From Protula sp. h YS-2021 (lineage: Eukaryota; Annelida; Polychaeta; Sabellida; Serpulidae), in the NCBI GenBank assembly GCA_949752745.1, contig OX457028.1, positions 26,107,458-26,171,457 on the forward strand: DNA of 64,000 nucleotides, read 5' to 3'. The translations under genes were made by a program, and so were the position numbers. Below, piece after piece: positions 40,496 through 53,529 of the stretch (position 1 is its first letter; the number at the start of each line of letters is the position of its first letter). Under the pieces are notes generated by a model. That model saw nothing but the letters and a program-made list of their open reading frames with translations, did not search any database and was not told the origin of the DNA.

Positions 40496-41404
40496 ATGTG
40501 GGCTATGCACACTGCTCTAGTTTTGATATTGAGGTGAAGTGTTGCACTTTTGAATTCAGACATTTCGTCGGCAGGGGGACTGTTGCCAGGGCTTCTCACT
40601 AGGCGTTTTGTCGCGGATTCTTAGCAAGTATATCAAGCATTTTAGTCGTTTGAATAAAGAATTTTACGTACCCGGATCTCTGACATCTCTGTTACATAAC
40701 TCTTGAACGAACTGTCTATGCTGTTTGAGCACAGTGAGGCTTTCATGTACTTGTTCCATGAGGAGGAATGCCGTAATAAAAACTCAATCACGTCATATGC
40801 CATTTTATTTCCCATTTGATGAATAGTTGTTTTGCTATGTACTGGAACGGTTATTGTTCCTGATGAAACGTCTTCTAAAAATAATAGTTTTAATCTGAGT
40901 AAAAGATTGTCTGTCTGACTGCGGTTTTATTTCTCAGTTTACAGACTCACATTTGTTTCCTCATTTCTGCTCATAGGGTTCGGCTGACAGAATACATAGC
41001 AAAGAACAAGATTTCGCCATCGAAAGGGAAATGAAACTTGGAGATGGAAAAAAAATATCATAAAACTAAAAAGAAGCAAACGAAACAAGGGCCTGTGGTC
41101 AAATGTAAGATCTCTTCAGTTAATTCAGTGTGTCTTCATCTCCAAAGATATGTCTGTTTGACAGTTAATGGGAACCATTTTACGACAAAACTAATAAGAA
41201 CGAATAGCGCATTCAAAATGTATATGTTTACATAAACGCATGTTAAAGATCGGGTTATTTCATACAATTCAGTAGAATTAATATCTCAAATTTTGACTAC
41301 AACAAGAAAGATGTTGATTTGTAAATGAACATACAGACAAACATACCTAAGTTACAAGGCATTGTTGCTTAATGGAAATAAGGAAATAATAAAGCCACAC
41401 TAAC

Positions 41405-41514
41405 GGGTGGACTGATCCGCGAAAACCCTTCCGCAGCTTGTAGCACTGGCAGCACGATCCTGAAAGGCGCGTGCGACCAGCGCACAAGGCTAAGGGAAGG
41501 TTGTCAGTCCACCC
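41405..41514. mobile_element. 110 bp MITE-like element with 11 bp perfect inverted ends
   Basis: GGGTGGACTGA (41405-41415) and TCAGTCCACCC (41504-41514) are perfect inverted repeats. The interior is itself partly palindromic (AACCCTTCC / GGGAAGGTT). A related copy in opposite orientation lies at about 45838-45925. No clear target duplication. Confidence 0.65.
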
Positions 41515-43125
41515 TCGCAAGTGGCTTTAAAAAATGTTCTGGTAGAACTACTACGTGTAGAAAATGTCACCTTTAGAATAGTGCTTGATTTAAATTTTGA
41601 AACTTGTGAAAATCTATGCGTCGGATATGTACAGTGTAGTGTTATTTTTGGAAATTGGCCGCAAACTGGTGAATGGGTACTTTGTCAAAAATTTATAAAA
41701 TATGCATATTTTCCATAGAGGAATATGTCCGAGCAAGCTATCAAACCCCAGGCTTAACCTTAGAAACTTGACACATTGGAAATATTTATTACAGATGTTT
41801 AGATCGTATTATTTTCACAAACTGCTAATAATTGACCAATCAGACCTTGACATTACTTCTTCAGTGGGAAATACCCCTTCATTTGAAGGCTGTAATACTT
41901 TATTTGGTCAACTTTTCAACAACACCACTTACTTTTGATTTCCCTCTTAACTTGAGCTCGGATTATGAATGATACATCACTGAAAAAAACATGTTTTTAT
42001 GCACATACAAATTCTGTAATTGATTGAAAGCGGTTACATAAAAAATGTTTACACTGTTGAACATTACGTTTCTTTCACTGTTCGTTCTCAGGCCTGTCGG
42101 ATTTAGTCACATCAGGAGATGACATCCGTTGTGTATATGCACATGTGTAAGCTTTTATTCAAAATGCTTTTTTCCTGTAGGTTTGCTAGTATTGCTGTTA
42201 AACTTTCTGTATGTAGTTCTCTCGTGAAAAGTAAAATTTTTTTACCATCTGCCAAAAAAAATTGGCCAAATGGTGGCATTTTTAAAACGCTGACTTTCAA
42301 GTATTGTGATAATGTTCCCTTTCTTTAAAAGTTAGTGCGTTAAGACAAACATGTCAACAGAATTTTACCAATTAAAACTTCTTTTTTTTTTAAATTTTTT
42401 GCACACGTGGTCCCCCATAACGGTAGTGGGAGGAGATACAGTTGCTTGTCTGCGTGTCAGATGTGGCAAGCATACTACCAAATTTTGATTCTTTGACATC
42501 ACTTTTTAGGGTATTTGGGTGTTTTTAGTCGAGCCGACTTGTCTGTTTGTGTTATGTGTGTGTGGGGGGAGGGGGGCGGGGAAGGCTAGCGTTCATGTGT
42601 GTGTAAACAATTTTTCAAAATGCTACTCTTCCTACATGTCTGGTTCAATTATTTTGAAATTTGGCAGGAATGTTCCCTCGGTAGCCCTGCACATATTTTA
42701 TTTGGCAATTTGACCAAAACTGGTAAAAAGATTAGCCCAAAACTGCCAAACACAAGAAATGCTACCCTGCCCTCAAATACGGTCCGACTGTGTTAAAATT
42801 GTACAAGAATATTCTCAGAAAATTGTACTTTGACGATTCGGACCGAAATGTTGACCACATAGGCCAAAATGTGATACAAATTACAAAATGCTACTTCGTG
42901 ACGGTTCTTAGAGAAACGTAAGTTGTTGAGGTTTGTTTGGCCTAGTCGTAACGTTGCCGAAGTAACAAGTCGCCAGTTAGGCCCCATTCAGTTCGCATTT
43001 TTACAATATTTCCCTTGATAGGTTTTGCAAGCCTTCTTTATAGTTATGTCTCCCACATAAGCATTCTACGTATAATTACACATATAGTCCGGTTCTGCAG
43101 TAATTCGTCTGTTATTGGCTCAGAA

Positions 43126-43174
43126 TTCCTTCCTTCCTTCCTTCCTTCCTTCCTTCCAATCAATCAATCAATCA
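43126..43174. repeat. Compound microsatellite (TTCC)n(AATC)n
   Basis: About eight TTCC units run directly into four AATC units. Confidence 0.95.
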
Positions 43175-43637
43175 ACATCGGAAAGCTTTAAGAAACACAT
43201 AGGGTACAATGCTCTTCGTCCCACAGATTGATAGCAAAGTTTTCCACGGACCTTATACCAAATCTACACTTTGTAAAAATTGATGAATTTTCTTTCGCCT
43301 TCGTAATTTCGTCGCTTTTATACGACTGGACAAGTGTCCACGCACAATCTTGTTCTTTCTTTATTTCCTTCTTTTCTTTTGTTTCTTTCTTTTCTAAGTA
43401 GCGCATTTTGGAAGTCGTCTCTGAACACGAAAGTATTGAATATATGCTTTAGTTGCACTTATTTTTTCGACAAATTACATTGATGCCGCATAGACGTTTA
43501 TTAAAACACATGAAAAAAACAAGTCACATTGATTAACGTAAGGATTGAAAAAAGGGGATCGTGAGCTGATTATGCACATGTCACACTAGTTCACGGGCCG
43601 ACATCGGAAAAGCCGTGAATCATACCCACTTTTATTA

Positions 43638-44160
43638 ACACTTGACAAGCCTTTGGCTTGCAAGAGTTATATGAATTTGTGCGAGCAAAATTCGTCCTTT
43701 TTTTTCTTCTTGACACTTTTTCCGATTTTTTTGTGTCTTCTTCTTCTCTTACACTATGGGCCCTAGGACCATGAAACTTGGGACTTATGAAGAGCTTGAT
43801 CTGAAAGTGTGCATGTCACTTTTTATTTTCGTCTTCGATTTCGTTTCTTTGTTTAAATGCCATGTGAAAAGAGTGTATTTTTGCTAGTAAATGTAGTGCA
43901 TTTAACGTACATCTCAGAAAACAGTTGCTGAGCTTTGTGCGAGCTCTCACTGCGTAAATAGATAACACGGAGTGTGCCTACTCAGTCAATAAAACCTTAA
44001 GCCAACAAAAACCAAACACTACTCGGCTTATAAGACGTATTCAAGCTGTGTTGTTTGCAATATATTATTCAAGAAATAACCCATTGAAGGAAGTATTTTT
44101 GCATTTTAATTTTTGTCAAGTGTTTAACATTTTGCTAGCGAAATAAGGTTCTAGTTAAGA
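43638..44160. repeat. Left arm of a 4.9 kb inverted repeat
   Basis: From AACACTTGACAAGCCTTTGG to GGTTCTAGTTAA this arm matches, in reverse complement and in colinear order, 47721-48517. Shared blocks include AAACACTACTCGGCTTATAA and AAGGAAGTATTTTTGCATTT. The arms are diverged by substitutions and indels. No gene in the arm. Confidence 0.8.
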
Positions 44161-45837
44161 TTAACAATGTTTGTGTCTGACCGTGGCTGTTGCTTTGTTA
44201 AGTTAGGACCTCAACTGCCCTGCTCTTTAGAAACTCAAGTGCATTAGCAATAGCAATAGGTTGATCTTTCAGTGGAGCAGTCTTACATGGGGCGCGGCCT
44301 TTTCGTGATGGGACGCTTTAACTATTGTTTCTATTAATAGGAGTCCTCTCTCTTTGATTTGACACTGGAAATGCCAAAAGAATATCAGTTTAATCTGAAC
44401 ACGCATGGCCATAAATTTTCTCTTATTTCTGGAAGTTATAGGAGAAAGTACAATATTTTTTTTTTTGCCTACGGAAGATTTTTTTGTGAAGGATGTGCTT
44501 CTGTTAAGGAAGTTATGACTAAAACAAATTTTGTGATGAAATGTGAAATTTCTGTGAACAGCGGAAGTTATTAAACTGCATTTTGCACCGTGAAATTTCA
44601 GTGACTTCAAATTTCTTTAAATATTTCTCAAAAACACTTTCATTTTATGTCATCTGTTGTGTTCTATTTGCAGTTTGACATGCCAGCTAACAACAAAACC
44701 GCCGTATTTCGCAAGCAATAGCAAGAGGGGCGGAATGCTGTCCCGAATGATTGACAGGTGACTGACAGCATCCTCCTCGGGCCAGTTATTGGCGTTACTC
44801 ATGCCCTTCACTTGGCAACAATAAAACGTTCCTGACTATTTACCACGCCGTAAATGACGGAAGAAGAGTAATTTCCTTTGCCAAGTCAAGAATATTATAA
44901 CAACGTATCTCTAATTTGCTTCGCTATTAATTTATGATTGTTAATGAAAGTTTGAATAGCTTTTTGCGCAAATAAAATCCATATACTCACGAAAATAAAT
45001 GAAATTAAGGACCAGGTATTGTTGGAGCGAGGGTGTGTGGAAAGCGTTGAGAGAGTTGATGAGCTGATGTGTTCAGTTAACTCAAAGTAGTCTTTGCTCA
45101 AACAGTGGCCTCGTAATGTATTTGCTTTTTTAACTTTTCAAGTTTCACAGCTTTCTAAAATTTCAATTTAGAACATGAAAACCGTTTTTTTTGAGAGCAA
45201 ATAAGTGCTTGATGAAAAATAGGAAAAAAAAGAATTATTCCCACCTTACAATTCGTTTTAGAACACGGTCTTCTCCAATGCTCTTTTTGACAAAAAGTTA
45301 GACTTTTTTGGGTTTTGGTCAGGGTGGTGGATTTGAGGGGTGAAGAGGGATACTTAGAGACAATTTTTATTCACGTTTATTCCCCCGCCCGCCAGCTACC
45401 CATATAGGTACGTTTTCAGGCTGTGTATGGAAGAACCATGCGATATTATTAAGGCATTTAGAAAAGTAATATGCAAGTCTATTGCCAAAACAGCTTCGTG
45501 ACTTGTTCGGTTTCCGCTTGTTGGGGAAACCGTAATGTGCTATGTGTTGCATTCTGCAAGAGTGTCTGTGATGTGTTTATCTTTATTTCATGAATACAAG
45601 TACGCGTACAAAGAAACTGGTATTTTGTCTGGTAGATACGCCCAGTACAAACGTGCAGCCGTACTCGCCGCTCTTCCAGCCTCGAAAACGTCACGCTGCG
45701 CACTACTGAATTGTGCACTTAACAACGTAACTATGCGACACAAAGCGTCGAACAGAAGTGCAAAAAAAAAAACTGTGCAATTTACAAAGAAAATATCTGT
45801 ACCAAAAATCATGAAATAGAATTAAAACCACACCCGC

Positions 45838-45925
45838 GTTTGGGCTGATCCGAAAAACCTTCCCTTAGCCTTGCGCACTGTTCACACTCGCCTTTCAGGA
45901 TCGTGCTGCAACTTCTATACAGGTT
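45838..45925. mobile_element. Second copy of the MITE-like element (opposite orientation, decayed)
   Basis: GGGCTGATCCGAAAAACCTTCCCTTAGCC... and ...CGCCTTTCAGGATCGTGCTGC match the reverse complement of 41405-41514. The right inverted end is no longer recognisable. Confidence 0.6.
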
Positions 45926-46189
45926 GTGGGAGGGGGGCGGGGGGGGGAGGTTCGCAACGGAAACGACGTAAGCACAATAACACAGGGAAGCCATTGTAGT
46001 TTGCATTCGTTGTGTCATTGGAGACAGAAAGTCTAAAAGTCTAAAGTTGGTTCTTTTCCACAGAAAAGTTCAGCTAATGTGTAATAATTTAGGTGGCTTA
46101 ATTTGTTGCAGAAATGCAAGTTGTTATAGGTGTGTGTGTGCTCAATGTGGGCTATTGCTATCTGTGCTTAAAACATTACCGTAGTCCTA

Positions 46190-46275
46190 TGACTGTGTGG
46201 TACTTCCGGTGGGTGGTACTTCCGGTGTGTGGTACTTCCGGTGTGTAGTACTTTCGGTGTGTAGTACTTGCGCTG
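46190..46275. repeat. 17-18 bp minisatellite, about 5 copies
   Basis: GTGTGTGGTACTTCCGGT-type units recur about every 17-18 bp. Confidence 0.9.
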
Positions 46276-47542
46276 AATGGTCGTACAGCAGAGAGACCAC
46301 GCCAATGCGAAGCGATTCTGTGGTTGATTTTTCACATGTATTTCAAAATGTTCCTGGTTTATAAATGTCTGTATATTTCCAATGGCATTTTGTTTTATGT
46401 CCTAAAAATAGTTGTTAAAATAGTCTCTGTTAACGCAGTTCACTCGGGTTTCGCTGATTGTAAGTTCTGAGCACTGAACGCTGTATATGGAAAAAAACTT
46501 ACACTTGTTAATTCTTAAGATGACGTGCTATTTCCTCGAGAAATCCAGGGATACAAAAGCTTGCAGGGGGAACAACTGGAGTCTTCTCTAGCGCTACTTA
46601 CTTTGGTTTTGCCCTTCTGTTCATAGCTGTTCTCCAATACGGTAATCATATATGAAAAGATGATCTCGCCACAAACAGTACCAACGGAAGCTGGTAACGT
46701 GCCACATTTCTGACTACTTTTAACAAATGTAGATTACACTTGGGTTGTGAACTGCTAAAAAAATATTCTGCTTCTTCTTTGCAGCGAAGGCATTTTCAGT
46801 TTGTTATTCATTAAATTTGAAGTTTTGAAGCAGCACATTATCTGTATTACCCACGGGCTTACACATTTAAGGACTGCGCTATAAATTAATCAGCAGTTGG
46901 CCCTGGGGTGGGGGTGTGACAGAGATCACTTTTCAGACCCAAGCGCTAAGAAACTCCGTAGTAGTTTTTCCGTGCTGGAAGCGAGTCATTACCTAATAAG
47001 TTACAAGTTTTAAATCTACCATTACACAGTGTGCCGTGTTTTAAATCAATTAAATAAACAGTGTAACAGTAACTCGTTTCTTGAAGTACTGGAATTGCCG
47101 AATCGCCCGAGTACTTTAAATTTGTTTAAATTACATGTACATAAAGAAGTGTCTATTTCATTTTTTTCGTGAACTGTATGAAGAAAACCTTTTAAACGTA
47201 CAAGTTTTTGTCTGATGTGTGTGTGGTTTTGATGTATCTCATGAAATAGGTTGTGGTTTTACTTTTCTGTAACTGTTTACGGTATAGGCAGTTGTTGTAA
47301 TTTTGTGTTCATTTTTTAAATTAATGGATGGCTTTTTTGTGCTGATCAAACACCAACTTCTGTGAGTGGATCCGTCATAAATTATTCCAAACCAGATGCA
47401 GTTCTGGTTGTTGCATTGTAATTTTCTATTAATTTTAAGTTAATAAAAGGCTTGTTTTCGGTTCTCTTCTTTCACTTATGAACACCACTCAAAAAAGTTT
47501 TTTTTTTTCTTTTTTAGCCCACCGAAGAAAGTGAGCTAATTT

Positions 47543-47642
<100 letters not shown>

Positions 47643-47720
47643 TTTTTGCTAAGCTCGAAAGATTCTAACAGCTTTTGTCGCGAGTAGAACGTTTGAGTGC
47701 GGTGTATCAATTCATTACGT

Positions 47721-48517
47721 AAACTAGAACCGCAATTCGCCAGCGAAATGTTCAACACTTGACAAAAATTCAAATGCAAAAATACTTCCTTCAATGTGTT
47801 ATTTCTTGAACAATATAAAGTATTTTACAACATGCATGCATGGCCGCCACCAATACAAACTGGAGGCAATTTATGGAATCTGGGGGCCATCGTGGCCCCA
47901 GCGAAAAATTTAAGAGGCCATTTTCTGAAACTGGGGACCATGACCCCCGCCAAAATCATCCGTGTTATTATTATTATTCACAAGTTCTACACAAGTCCAA
48001 AGTTTCGTTGTCCCAGGGTCCATAGTGCCAGAGGAGAAGACGACACAAAAAAATCGGACCACTTTGAAGAAAAAACTCCATCGATTGATCACTTAATACC
48101 AGCTAAATATATTAGCAAACAACACAGCTTGAATACGTCTTATAAGCCGAGTAGTGTTTGGTTTTTGTTGACTTAAATGTTTTATTGACTGATCAGGCAT
48201 ACGCCGTGTTAACCATTTACGCAGTGTGGTGTTCTGTGCTCTGCATTAAATGCACCGCATTTACTTGTAAAGAAATACACTCATTTCACATGGCGTTTTA
48301 AACAAGAAAACGAAATCGAAGACGAAAATAAAAAGTATCATGCACACGTTCATATCCAGTTCTACCTAATTCTCAAGTTTCGTGGCCCTAGGGTCCGTAG
48401 CGCCAGTGGAGGAGATGACACAAGAAATCCGATTACTGTCAAAAAAAAAAAAGATACCAACGGCTGCTCGCACAACTTCATATAGCCCTTGCAAACCAAA
48501 GGCTTGTCCAGTGTTAA
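47721..48517. repeat. Right arm of the 4.9 kb inverted repeat, with an internal insertion
   Basis: It is the reverse complement of 43638-44160, interrupted by 294 bp at 47818-48111. AATATA occurs at both borders of the interruption (47812-47817 and 48106-48111), as a target duplication would. The inserted segment partly repeats the arm's own CCAGGGTCCATAGTGCCAG-type block, so a member of the same repeat family seems to have entered the arm. Confidence 0.72.
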
Positions 48518-48639
48518 ATATGCATATATTTTATTTATAACGGAAAGTCATATCGACTCCAAATTATTATGGATATTCCTTGGTCAGCCGATCGGGTCTG
48601 TCAAATTTTGACGGATGTAGCGAAATTAGTATTACGTAT

Positions 48640-50060
48640 GACGTCATTACGTTAAAATCTTGTATGTAAGATTTCTCAGCCGCTGAACATCAAAGGAGGT
48701 TAAAACTTGGTGGATTTTTGCTTGTTCCCGTAAAACAAATTTGGTTGAAATAACGTTTTGAAAACGTTTTTCCCGAACCTTCTGAAGTTGCAAAAAACGT
48801 TTTCTAAAGGTTGTATATGAAATGCCAAAAAACGTTTTTTTGGCAACGTTCAAAAAACGTTTTATGAAAAAAGGTTTTTAGAACGTTTCATACACAACCA
48901 TAAGAAAACCTTTCATCGTGCGTAAAACAAATTATCTAAAAAAATATCCTTCAACATTCTTCGAACTAGTATTCACTCTGGGAGGCTGCATCTTGCTCCA
49001 TCATCACATATTTCATTTTTAAGAACTACCATTAATTTTTTTGCAATTGACATTTCACGAAACATTCATACCTGGCTGGGTTTGAACCGGGAACCTCTGG
49101 CATCCAAGGCGACGAACTTAGCTCTACGCCACGGCGTATCCATTGAAATGTGTGTCTAAGACAATTCCCCTGAACCAACTCCCACCACCCTTACTATTCC
49201 CACTTCAAATCCACCTCCCCCGAATAATTCCCCCGTACGGAAATTCTCTCAAGGTCTACCCCCTCCCTTTTTATGGGCTTTTTTATCTGCACACTTAATT
49301 CTTAGTTATAGCTTACAGTAATTAGTTAAATATATGTGAACTAAATTTGACGTTTCGCATCTAAAATGTAATTCTTGTTATTGTGAATATGTTATTCATA
49401 TCTAAAATTACTTAACAAAGTATTAAAATGCCTATAACATTTCCTTGACGCTCCAATATATGACATTCTTAAAAATTGATATAATAACGTTCTTATACAA
49501 AACGTTTGTTTTTGGTTCCTTAAAAATCAATTCCAATAATGTTCTAATACCATACGTGTGTTTTTGGTTTGTTTTTGGTTCTTTAAAAATCAATTTAAAT
49601 AATGTTCTAATACCATACGTTTGATTTTGGTTTGTTTTTGGTTTGTTTTTGGTTCTTTAAAAATCAATTCCTTAAAAATCAATTCCAATAATGTTCTAAT
49701 ACCATACGTTTGTTTTTGGTTTGTTTTTGGTTCTTTAAAAATAAATTTCAATAATGTTCTAATACCATACGTTTGATTTTGGTTTGTTTTTGGTTTGTGT
49801 TTGGTTCTTTAAAAATCAATTTCAATAATGTTCTAATACCATACGTTTGTTTTTGGTTTGAAAAAAAAAAAACGTTTTTATTTGGTTCGTAAATGTAACG
49901 TTTTTACAACCAAATTAGGTTTGATTTTGGTTTGTAAAATGAAGTTTTCATTTGGTTGCTGAATATAACGTTTTCACAACCAAAAAAAGGTTCGTTTTTG
50001 GTTAGAAAAACGTTATAACCTTTTCACAACCAAACAAAAACGTTCTTATGTTTAGCGGGT
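48640..50060. repeat. AACGTTTT/TTTTGGTT simple-sequence region with a 60-65 bp tandem repeat
   Basis: AAAACGTTTT, CAACGTTC and GGTTTGTTTTTGGTT motifs recur on both strands at 48740-48910 and 49860-50050. At about 49490-49860 a unit of GTTCTAATACCATACG plus TTTGTTTTTGGTTTG plus TTCTTTAAAAATCAATT repeats about six times with variable copy number of the TTTTTGGTTTG segment. No gene. Confidence 0.8.
49067..49142 (-). pseudogene. tRNA-like relic or tRNA-derived SINE head
   Basis: The minus strand has an A-box-like TGGCGTAGAGC and, at tRNA spacing, a B-box-like GGTTCAAACCC, within about 76 nt. The acceptor and T stems do not pair properly, so it is not a functional tRNA. It could be the pol III head of a SINE. 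No SINE body or tail was defined. Confidence 0.45.
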
Positions 50061-50837
50061 TAGGTCCAAAATATTCTGTCAAATTTTGTCGTGAGTTGAA
50101 CGAACGAAAACAGCACATGGCGTTTGGCATATAATTTGAACAAGATGGGTATTCCTTAGGTTAGTCGGACGGCTTTTTCAACTTTTGACGCGTGTATTAA
50201 GTTAACAAATGCGTCATTACTTACATGTTGTAAAAGAAAATATCTCTATAGCGGAAAGTCGGATCAACTTTAAACTTGGTGTAGTTATTCCTTGGATAGG
50301 TCGCACGGTCGTTTTGCAAAACTCTTAAAGAAAAAAAAACAGATGTGTGATGTCAGTGAGAGCTCCTCCAATTCCTTCCCCCTCTCCCCCCCCCCCCCCC
50401 CCAGCCCCGGCCTTCCCTGTTTTGTCGGCTGTTTTATGTGCCTGAATACAACTATGGCTAATTTTTGCCCATTGCCATTTCATTGCCTGTAATTAACCTT
50501 TCTGTACATTATTCATCTAAAACTCTTACGTCAGTGAGTCAGGGGTCCATCTCCGTTACGGTACATTATCAAGTCGCTATGTCCCCATCACTCCTCCCAT
50601 CGAGGTTAATCATCTCTTATGAGGAATGTTATGAAGAATGCCTTTCTAGTGTATTTTTGCCAATAGAAATTAAGAAGACAAGGTAATCACGGCTAAAACT
50701 AACCAAAGAATACACACCGTTACCGTAACCATGTGTAAAACGTAGGGCTGCAGCGACAAACGATTTTCTTCTCTACAAACAAAGCATTTTTGTTTTGTGT
50801 TGTCGATCAATCGTTCAGAGAGTGGGCATTAGATTTA
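50061..50837. other. Non-coding stretch before the P3 cassette
   Basis: No gene recognised. It contains a C tract at about 50386-50402 and otherwise unique-looking sequence. Confidence 0.5.
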
Positions 50838-53529
50838 AGGTACCATAGCGAATGCGGTCAGTGGTCAGACCACTCACCAGCCCTTACCAGGCCCTTCAAC
50901 TTCGGCCTCCACAGTTCCACACTTTCACACCCTGATGAAAATGTAACGTGCAGTCAAATTGCCATTTCAGCGACCACCTTCCAAATTCGGATAAAAAAAT
51001 GTGCAATAAAATCTGTTTTAGTGACCACTACCCAGTTTTGTTTATCTTGTGATTTTTGACAACGAAATGTGATCGTATTTGCAGAAATGAACCTTCATTT
51101 CAGTAGTAAGGAAAAAGATTGCTTACTGGGGATTTATGGGTTTAGGGATTTGTCTTTCTTTATAAAAACAAGAAACTAAATAGGTGTCGATTTTAAGGTG
51201 TAATATAAGCCTGTACTCCTACGTTCGTTTCACTGGCCGCTCTAGTTGGTTATGTAGTGACCACCTTCCGGACCGTGATAATAATACGGTAAAACCTGTC
51301 TGTAGCGACCACTTTTAGGTCGCAGGTAAAAAGAAGTGCAGTAAAAGTTGTTTAGCGACCCTGTCTAGAATCGGATAAAAAGACGTATAGTGTAACCTGC
51401 CTGTCGTGATACGGATAAGAAAGTAAAACCTCAGCAAGGACTACCTTCAAACCCGGTTAAAAAGACGTAGAATATGATACCAGAAATTGCCTAGAAATAA
51501 AGTACACACATTTCTTCGCGTAAACAGTTTATGAGTTGACTACTGTTTGTGTGCAGTTGTATCAAGTCAATCAGGGAGAGATAGAGGAACCCATGTACTC
51601 TTTTTTGCATATTGCATTTCTTCTGGAATGTTTTGACGGTCATTCCTGTGGGATATTTTGTGTTTGTTTAAATTTTGATAACGAATTTTGTTTCTGTAAA
51701 AGGAAAATGGGAAGTGAGTATTGCAGAGACATGAATTTGGTCAGAGAAACCAAATTTGGTTTACGAAAACAAGTAATTAAATTAAAAGTGGCTGATATAT
51801 CTCTGATGTCTTGTGTACGCATTGTTTTTTTTTTGTTTAAAAGTTTTCTGCATTGGATTTATTTTTGTTTATTGTGCCTTTATGAGTTTCACACAACACT
51901 GAAGTAATTGTATCACGCTGTATATTTTCCACATTTTGTATTGGCCACATAGAATTTTTAGTGTTTTTATTAGGTTTCGTGTATTAACTGCACTCATCGA
52001 TTGCACTTGAATAAATATACATAATACTATGCACCAGGGTGTAAACCTCAGCCAACACTAATTCGATCATGGGATTATGTATTCGTCTGATAAAAAATGT
52101 GATTCACTGGGTATTTTTGCCGAAAGGTGAAAATTCAATACTCTGGTGACAATAAGGAAATAAAATGAAATAAAAAGAAAATCTTTTTTCCTTTAAACGG
52201 TCTAATACCTACATATTCAGTATTGTCAGAAAGGCTTATTTGAAAATCTTTGATTTTGACGTCATTCTATTCACAAAATGTGTTTTAAATAGTTTCATTA
52301 AAAAAAGTTGCTTGGGTCTTGGTGGTTTTCGTGCATTGATATCCAGGTAATGGGTCGATTACGCACACAGTGGATACTTAATCCTGCTCATCATTCGGGT
52401 ATGTGCGTCATCCATGGCTTCAAATGATGACGCAAAGACAGTTGGGGAAAGGCACCAGACAAATGAACGTTCGATTCTGTGATTAAGATTGAACTGCATT
52501 CTTACATATATTGTACAGATCAGCTCATTATGATTCGGATATCTGCTAACATACACTTACTGCTCTGTTGCAGTAACTCGTAATTATGAGTCGATAAATT
52601 TTCGAAAGATGTCTTACATTGCTTTATGTAAAGTAGGAGTTGGTTAAACTTGCGTTATGCAAGATTAAAATAATACCCTACACTTCATGGAATTTAGTTA
52701 ACATGATTAAACCGCGATTCATTTTAAGCGACGGATGGACCTGACAGTAGTGCCGATGAACCACTTTCGAAAAGAAGACAATAGTTGAAAAAAGAAGAAG
52801 AAAACTTTTGAAAAAGGTCGCGCTGTCATGTCTTGCTTCTTTTCAATTTGCGTGTATATGGACGAAAAATGTAGTGCAGGTTTTGCTGCAAACTATGTAC
52901 GTATTTTGCGTTCATGTGATGAGCATTTCTGTAATATCTTTGATAGTTCAGATTTTTCGCATATGGTCAATCAGTGCAGTCAGCAACAGGTAACACCAGT
53001 GTTCTGGGAACTCATTTCTTCTCTTGAGTGTCCTGGCGGCTTTTTAGATAAGGTGAAAAAATATATAACTCGAAAGAACTTTCCATTTCACTTCTCGTGA
53101 AAGGTTTATACTTTGTGCTAAATTTCACAAACTTAATAATATGTATCATGATTAATTAAAAAACTGTGTCGGATTTTGCTTCCTCAATATGTATCATTTC
53201 TTTGCTGACATATTATTGAATAAAAATCTCAATAACAAGTTGACTTTGTTTCTCGCAATGAACGTTGTCTGGGCGGATCACATTGAGAAGACTCCTGCAA
53301 AAATACGGCAAATTAATAGCGAATTATCGCATCAGTGCTATAATTTCTGGAAAGCGATACTGACAAATGGACGTATGTTATATGGAAAAATTATTTATTT
53401 TATTTGTCTTAAAAATAGTCGGTACGATTGAATATAGTATAGAAATTTGAATGAATCTTAGAAATCTGCTTATACATGAAGTGTTACGGAATGAAAAAGA
53501 GTAGGTGGCAAATTTAATGAACAGAACGC
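50838..53529 (+). other. Upstream flank of P3, duplicate of the P1 upstream flank
   Basis: It starts GGTACCATAGCGAATGCGG, the uninterrupted form of the sequence at the gypsy border (8215), and is colinear with 8215-11200 through to the gene. Degenerate GTAAAACCTGT/GCGACCACC repeats occupy about 50960-51480. Open frames of 123 codons (51536) and 90 codons (52828) are broken by stops or indels in the P1 counterpart and are not called. GGTAAC after CAGCAACA at 52987 resembles a splice donor but has no support. Confidence 0.7.

Larger units (their letters stand above)
40500..43625. other. Non-coding stretch with dispersed repeat fragments
   Basis: No gene recognised. The stretch holds the small inverted-repeat element at 41405-41514, diverged copies of the GCCAAAAATTGGCC repeat (about 42120-42300 and 42540-42740), and a (TTCC)n plus (AATC)n microsatellite at 43126-43174. 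Short open frames such as 41521-41718 show no recognisable domain and have nothing conserved around them. Confidence 0.6.

Noticed and set aside
45535..45819. 94-codon basic open frame
   Set aside because: No recognisable domain, no conserved partner in the window, and it runs toward a MITE-like repeat.
49067..49142. Functional tRNA gene
   Set aside because: A- and B-box-like motifs are present, but acceptor and T stems do not pair; kept only as a tRNA-like relic.
51536..51907. 123-codon open frame upstream of P3 with several cysteines
   Set aside because: The homologous sequence upstream of P1 (about 9170-9560) has indels and stops in this frame, so coding is not conserved.
52828..53100. 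90-codon open frame followed by a possible splice donor (CAG/GTAACA)
   Set aside because: The P1 counterpart has a stop right after the ATG, and the receptor genes read completely without an upstream exon.
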